A stretch of 9,275 nt of DNA from Fimbriimonadaceae bacterium (GTDB lineage Bacteria > Armatimonadota > Fimbriimonadia > Fimbriimonadales > Fimbriimonadaceae). The DNA lies in assembly GCA_019694835.1 (NCBI GenBank), contig JAIBBE010000021.1:1-9275 (forward strand), given 5' to 3'. Shown here piece after piece: positions 8,446-9,275 of the stretch. The position numbers and the translations under genes are program-made. The number at the start of each line of letters is the position of its first letter. Position 1 is the stretch's first letter. The notes under the pieces are model-generated. The model was not told the origin of the DNA. It worked only from the letters and a program-made list of their open reading frames with translations, and did not search any database.

Positions 8446-8459
8446 CTCGAAGTACCTAC
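8446..8459 (-). repeat. Direct repeat copy B upstream of tnsA
   Basis: On the minus strand this reads GTAGGTACTTCGAG, same orientation as copy A. Including flanks, TTTGATAGTAGGTACT here resembles TTGATACCTAGGAACT at about 8585-8570 (one base inserted, few mismatches), which would be the outermost copy at the candidate terminus. Confidence 0.4.
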
Positions 8460-8574
8460 TATCAAACGCGATAAATAGCCGCTTAGAGATTTTTCGGCTT
8501 CCTCGCCGGCCTCACGGTACGCGCGCGACCCGAATCGGTTCCGCAAACGCAGTCACAGAGACCGGTGTTAGTTC

Positions 8575-8868
8575 CTAGGTATCAACACCCACGTGAAGTG
8601 AATGACCGGCGCTGCGGCGGGTGCTGTGTACACCGGTCCCGCGGAAGCCGCGCGTATCGTCCGGCTCGGCGGAATCGAAGTAAGGGAAGCCCGACAGAAG
8701 CAAGTCTTCTCTGTCCAGCTTCCGTCGAGCTGACTGCTGTACGGAGGCGAGTACCTCGAGGTACTCATGAGCAATGCGATGCGCATCGGCATGCGTGGGG
8801 TGGACACCGCTCGCCCAAGAGCGACCCCGACAGAAACGGAATTGGCCGGGAATTTGGATCAGCTGCAA
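8575..8868 (-). pseudogene. Possible truncated gene remnant next to transposon right end
   Basis: A 97-codon open frame from a TTG, with no recognisable family. The middle part (about residues 27-70, containing AHRIAHEYLEVLASVQQ and LLLSGFPYFDS) looks like real protein: charged helical text, G/C-rich third codon positions similar to the tns genes, and few odd residues. The opposite-strand frame over the same bases is rich in Arg, Cys and His and looks like a shadow. There is no good start codon or ribosome site, so the N-terminus may be lost. The stop codon at 8577-8575 lies just inside the candidate transposon terminus at 8587, so the frame could be a host gene cut by insertion. It may equally be a chance open frame in GC-rich DNA. 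Confidence 0.3.
8749..8766. repeat. 18-bp perfect palindrome
   Basis: GAGTACCTCGAGGTACTC is identical to its reverse complement with no spacer. It lies within the possible gene remnant, where it encodes EYLEVL. Its half CTCGAGGTACTC resembles repeat copy B on the plus strand (CTCGAAGTACCT, 9 of 12). It could be an operator for a dimeric protein, or a coding coincidence. Confidence 0.6.
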
Positions 8869-8869
8869 C

Positions 8870-9010
8870 CTAGATTGACTGATAGATTGACAAGTCGCTG
8901 AGGCCGTTGAGATAGAAAATCGCTTCTAACAGGCACGCCACGCTGATCGCCATCGGCGCGTGCTGAAGCTTGTTTAACAATGAAGTGCGCTTTGTCAATC
9001 TTCGTTGCAT
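8870..9010 (-). CDS. Possible 46-residue small protein after dnaB
   Basis: An ATG at 9010 opens a frame of 46 codons ending in TAG, starting 15 bases after the dnaB stop on the same strand. The second half is rather hydrophobic (ISVACLLEAIFYLNGL). No clear ribosome site precedes the ATG, though coupling to dnaB is possible. It resembles no family I know. The frame overlaps the inverted repeat and tandem heptamers, which argues that the DNA may serve another purpose. Confidence 0.18.
   Translation of the reverse strand: MQRRLTKRTSLLNKLQHAPMAISVACLLEAIFYLNGLSDLSIYQSI
8873..8891 (+). repeat. Tandem GATTGAC heptamers
   Basis: GATTGAC occurs at 8873-8879 and again at 8885-8891, each preceded by TA, giving a 12-bp period (one helical turn roughly). 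A third copy in reverse orientation is at 8994-9000. Confidence 0.5.
8884..9001. repeat. Imperfect inverted repeat downstream of dnaB
   Basis: The left arm AGATTGACAAGTCGC (8884-8898) matches the reverse complement of the right arm (8987-9001) at 13 of 15 bases, with 88 bp between them. The right arm ends 24 bp beyond the dnaB stop. There is no T-tract and the loop is too long for a simple terminator. It could be protein-binding sites, old element ends, or a small non-autonomous element. Confidence 0.4.
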
Positions 9011-9025
9011 CTCGACAGTCGTCGC

Positions 9026-9275
9026 TCAGTGCGCCATGTTTGTAAACCGCGACAGATGCAACTGATGCGCCACGGTAACCGTCTTCGTCGGCCCGTTGCG
9101 GTGCTTGCCGAGGATCAGGTCCGCCTCGCCACCCCGCGGATCGTCACGCTCGAAGGCGTCCGGCCGGTGCAAAAGTATGACCATATCCGCATCTTGTTCT
9201 AGCGAGTTGTGTAGACTGACTAAGTTTGCGACGAAATTGTGTGTCCCACTTACGGTTCCGTCGTACACGTCCTGT
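9026..9275 (-). CDS. dnaB: Replicative DNA helicase DnaB, C-terminal end with intein tail (5' part outside window)
   Basis: The frame is open to the right edge. Codons 9205 down to 9029 encode the last 59 residues of DnaB, beginning SLEQDADMVILLHRPDAF and containing EADLILGKHRNGP, the region with the conserved Lys and Arg that act in trans on the neighbouring subunit's ATP site. The ending HQLHLSRFTNMAH is typical, from memory, of actinobacterial DnaB. Upstream of Ser the text is not DnaB but an intein C-terminus (see separate entry), inserted where the extein should read RESG/SLEQDAD, the same site as the Synechocystis DnaB intein. DnaB is the hexameric fork helicase and is essential, so the intein is presumably active. 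The protein is transcribed in the same direction as the tns operon, and its 3' end faces the transposon right end. Confidence 0.92.
   Translation of the reverse strand, partial: QDVYDGTVSGTHNFVANLVSLHNSLEQDADMVILLHRPDAFERDDPRGGEADLILGKHRNGPTKTVTVAHQLHLSRFTNMAH
9206..9275 (-). other. C-terminal splicing region of a DnaB intein
   Basis: The last visible intein residues are YDGTVSGTHNFVAN, then LVSLHN, then the extein Ser. This matches intein block F (D..V...HNFVA) and block G (penultimate His, terminal Asn, +1 Ser), the residues needed for branch resolution by Asn cyclisation and for the ligation step. All are intact, so splicing is likely. The N-terminal block A and any homing endonuclease domain are outside the window. 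Boundary Asn codon 9208-9206, Ser codon 9205-9203. Confidence 0.9.

Larger units (their letters stand above)
1008..8587 (-). mobile_element. Tn7-like transposon core (left end unknown, right end tentative)
   Basis: Five consecutive same-strand genes, tnsA-tnsB-tnsC-tniQ-tniQ, identify a Tn7-like element with heteromeric TnsAB transposase. The right end must lie upstream of tnsA. A TGT terminus at 8587 is proposed because a relative of two repeats upstream of tnsA starts there, but other TGT sites (8892, 9017 on the minus strand) cannot be excluded. No left end was recognised: the helicase gene begins only 15 bp beyond the last tniQ, so the element either continues left of the window with the helicase as cargo or ends very close to the tniQ stop. 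No 5-bp target duplication could be established. Gene content is secure; both boundaries are inference. Confidence 0.75.
8258..9025. other. Intergenic region between tnsA and dnaB, holding transposon right end
   Basis: These about 770 bases contain no gene that I can assign with confidence. What is visible: a pair of 14-bp direct repeats with a possible promoter (8380-8459), a candidate TGT terminus near 8587, a possible gene remnant (8575-8868), an 18-bp perfect palindrome (8749-8766), a tandem heptamer and an imperfect inverted repeat (8873-9001), and a 46-codon open frame just after dnaB. No tRNA or rho-independent terminator with a T-tract was found. Confidence 0.6.

Noticed and set aside
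8490..8512. Rho-independent terminator formed by CGGC/GCCG near 8495-8508
   Set aside because: The stem is only four base pairs and the T-run precedes rather than follows it on the plus strand (A-run on the minus strand).
8358..8546. 62-codon minus-strand open frame upstream of tnsA
   Set aside because: It runs through the repeated, promoter-like DNA expected for the transposon end and has no ribosome site or known similarity; treated as chance.
8036..8578. 180-codon plus-strand open frame across the tnsA 5' region
   Set aside because: It lies antisense to tnsA and has composition of a shadow frame in GC-rich DNA, without recognisable protein features.
8565..8873. 102-codon plus-strand open frame
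   Set aside because: Rich in Arg, Cys, His and Ser, typical of an antisense shadow; the minus-strand frame over the same bases looks more like protein.
8948..8970. Terminator after dnaB from GCACGCGCC / GGCGTGC
   Set aside because: The stem has a bulge and a loop of about 15 bases, with no T-tract.
1008..9025. CRISPR-associated transposon (RNA-guided)
   Set aside because: No Cas genes or CRISPR-type repeat-spacer array in the window; both TniQ proteins are TnsD-sized rather than the short form of known CRISPR-associated elements. Cargo outside the window was not visible.

Overview
The window looks like a chromosomal segment of a high-GC actinobacterium, most likely of the Mycobacterium/Gordonia/Rhodococcus group. 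The main reason is the right edge (minus strand, 9026-9275), which encodes the C-terminus of a replicative helicase DnaB with an actinobacterial-type ending, preceded by the C-terminal splice region of an intein. The organism call rests on remembered family sequences, not on a search.

The centre (about 1008-8257, all minus strand) is a compact five-gene operon of a Tn7-like transposon: tnsA (endonuclease), tnsB (DDE transposase), tnsC (AAA+ regulator), then two different large TniQ/TnsD-family proteins. Neighbouring genes overlap, touch, or are separated by only a few bases, which suggests one transcript with translational coupling. TnsA and TnsB would form the heteromeric transposase, TnsC would link it to the target, and the two TniQ proteins would choose targets, perhaps two different kinds. 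No Cas genes or CRISPR repeats are in the window, so nothing here points to an RNA-guided version.

The right flank (8258-9025) holds no convincing full gene. It should contain the transposon right end: there are related short repeats upstream of tnsA, a candidate TGT terminus at about 8587, an 18-bp perfect palindrome, a probable gene remnant, and an imperfect inverted repeat just beyond the dnaB stop. The order dnaB 3' end, right end, tnsA, all transcribed in the same direction, mirrors Tn7 next to glmS. This raises the possibility that dnaB is the attachment locus.

The left flank (1-992, plus strand) is the C-terminal half of a superfamily 1 helicase of the Upf1/DNA2 type, probably the helicase half of a RecB-like nuclease-helicase. 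It converges on the last tniQ with 15 bp between the stop codons. It could be cargo or host sequence; the left transposon end could not be identified.
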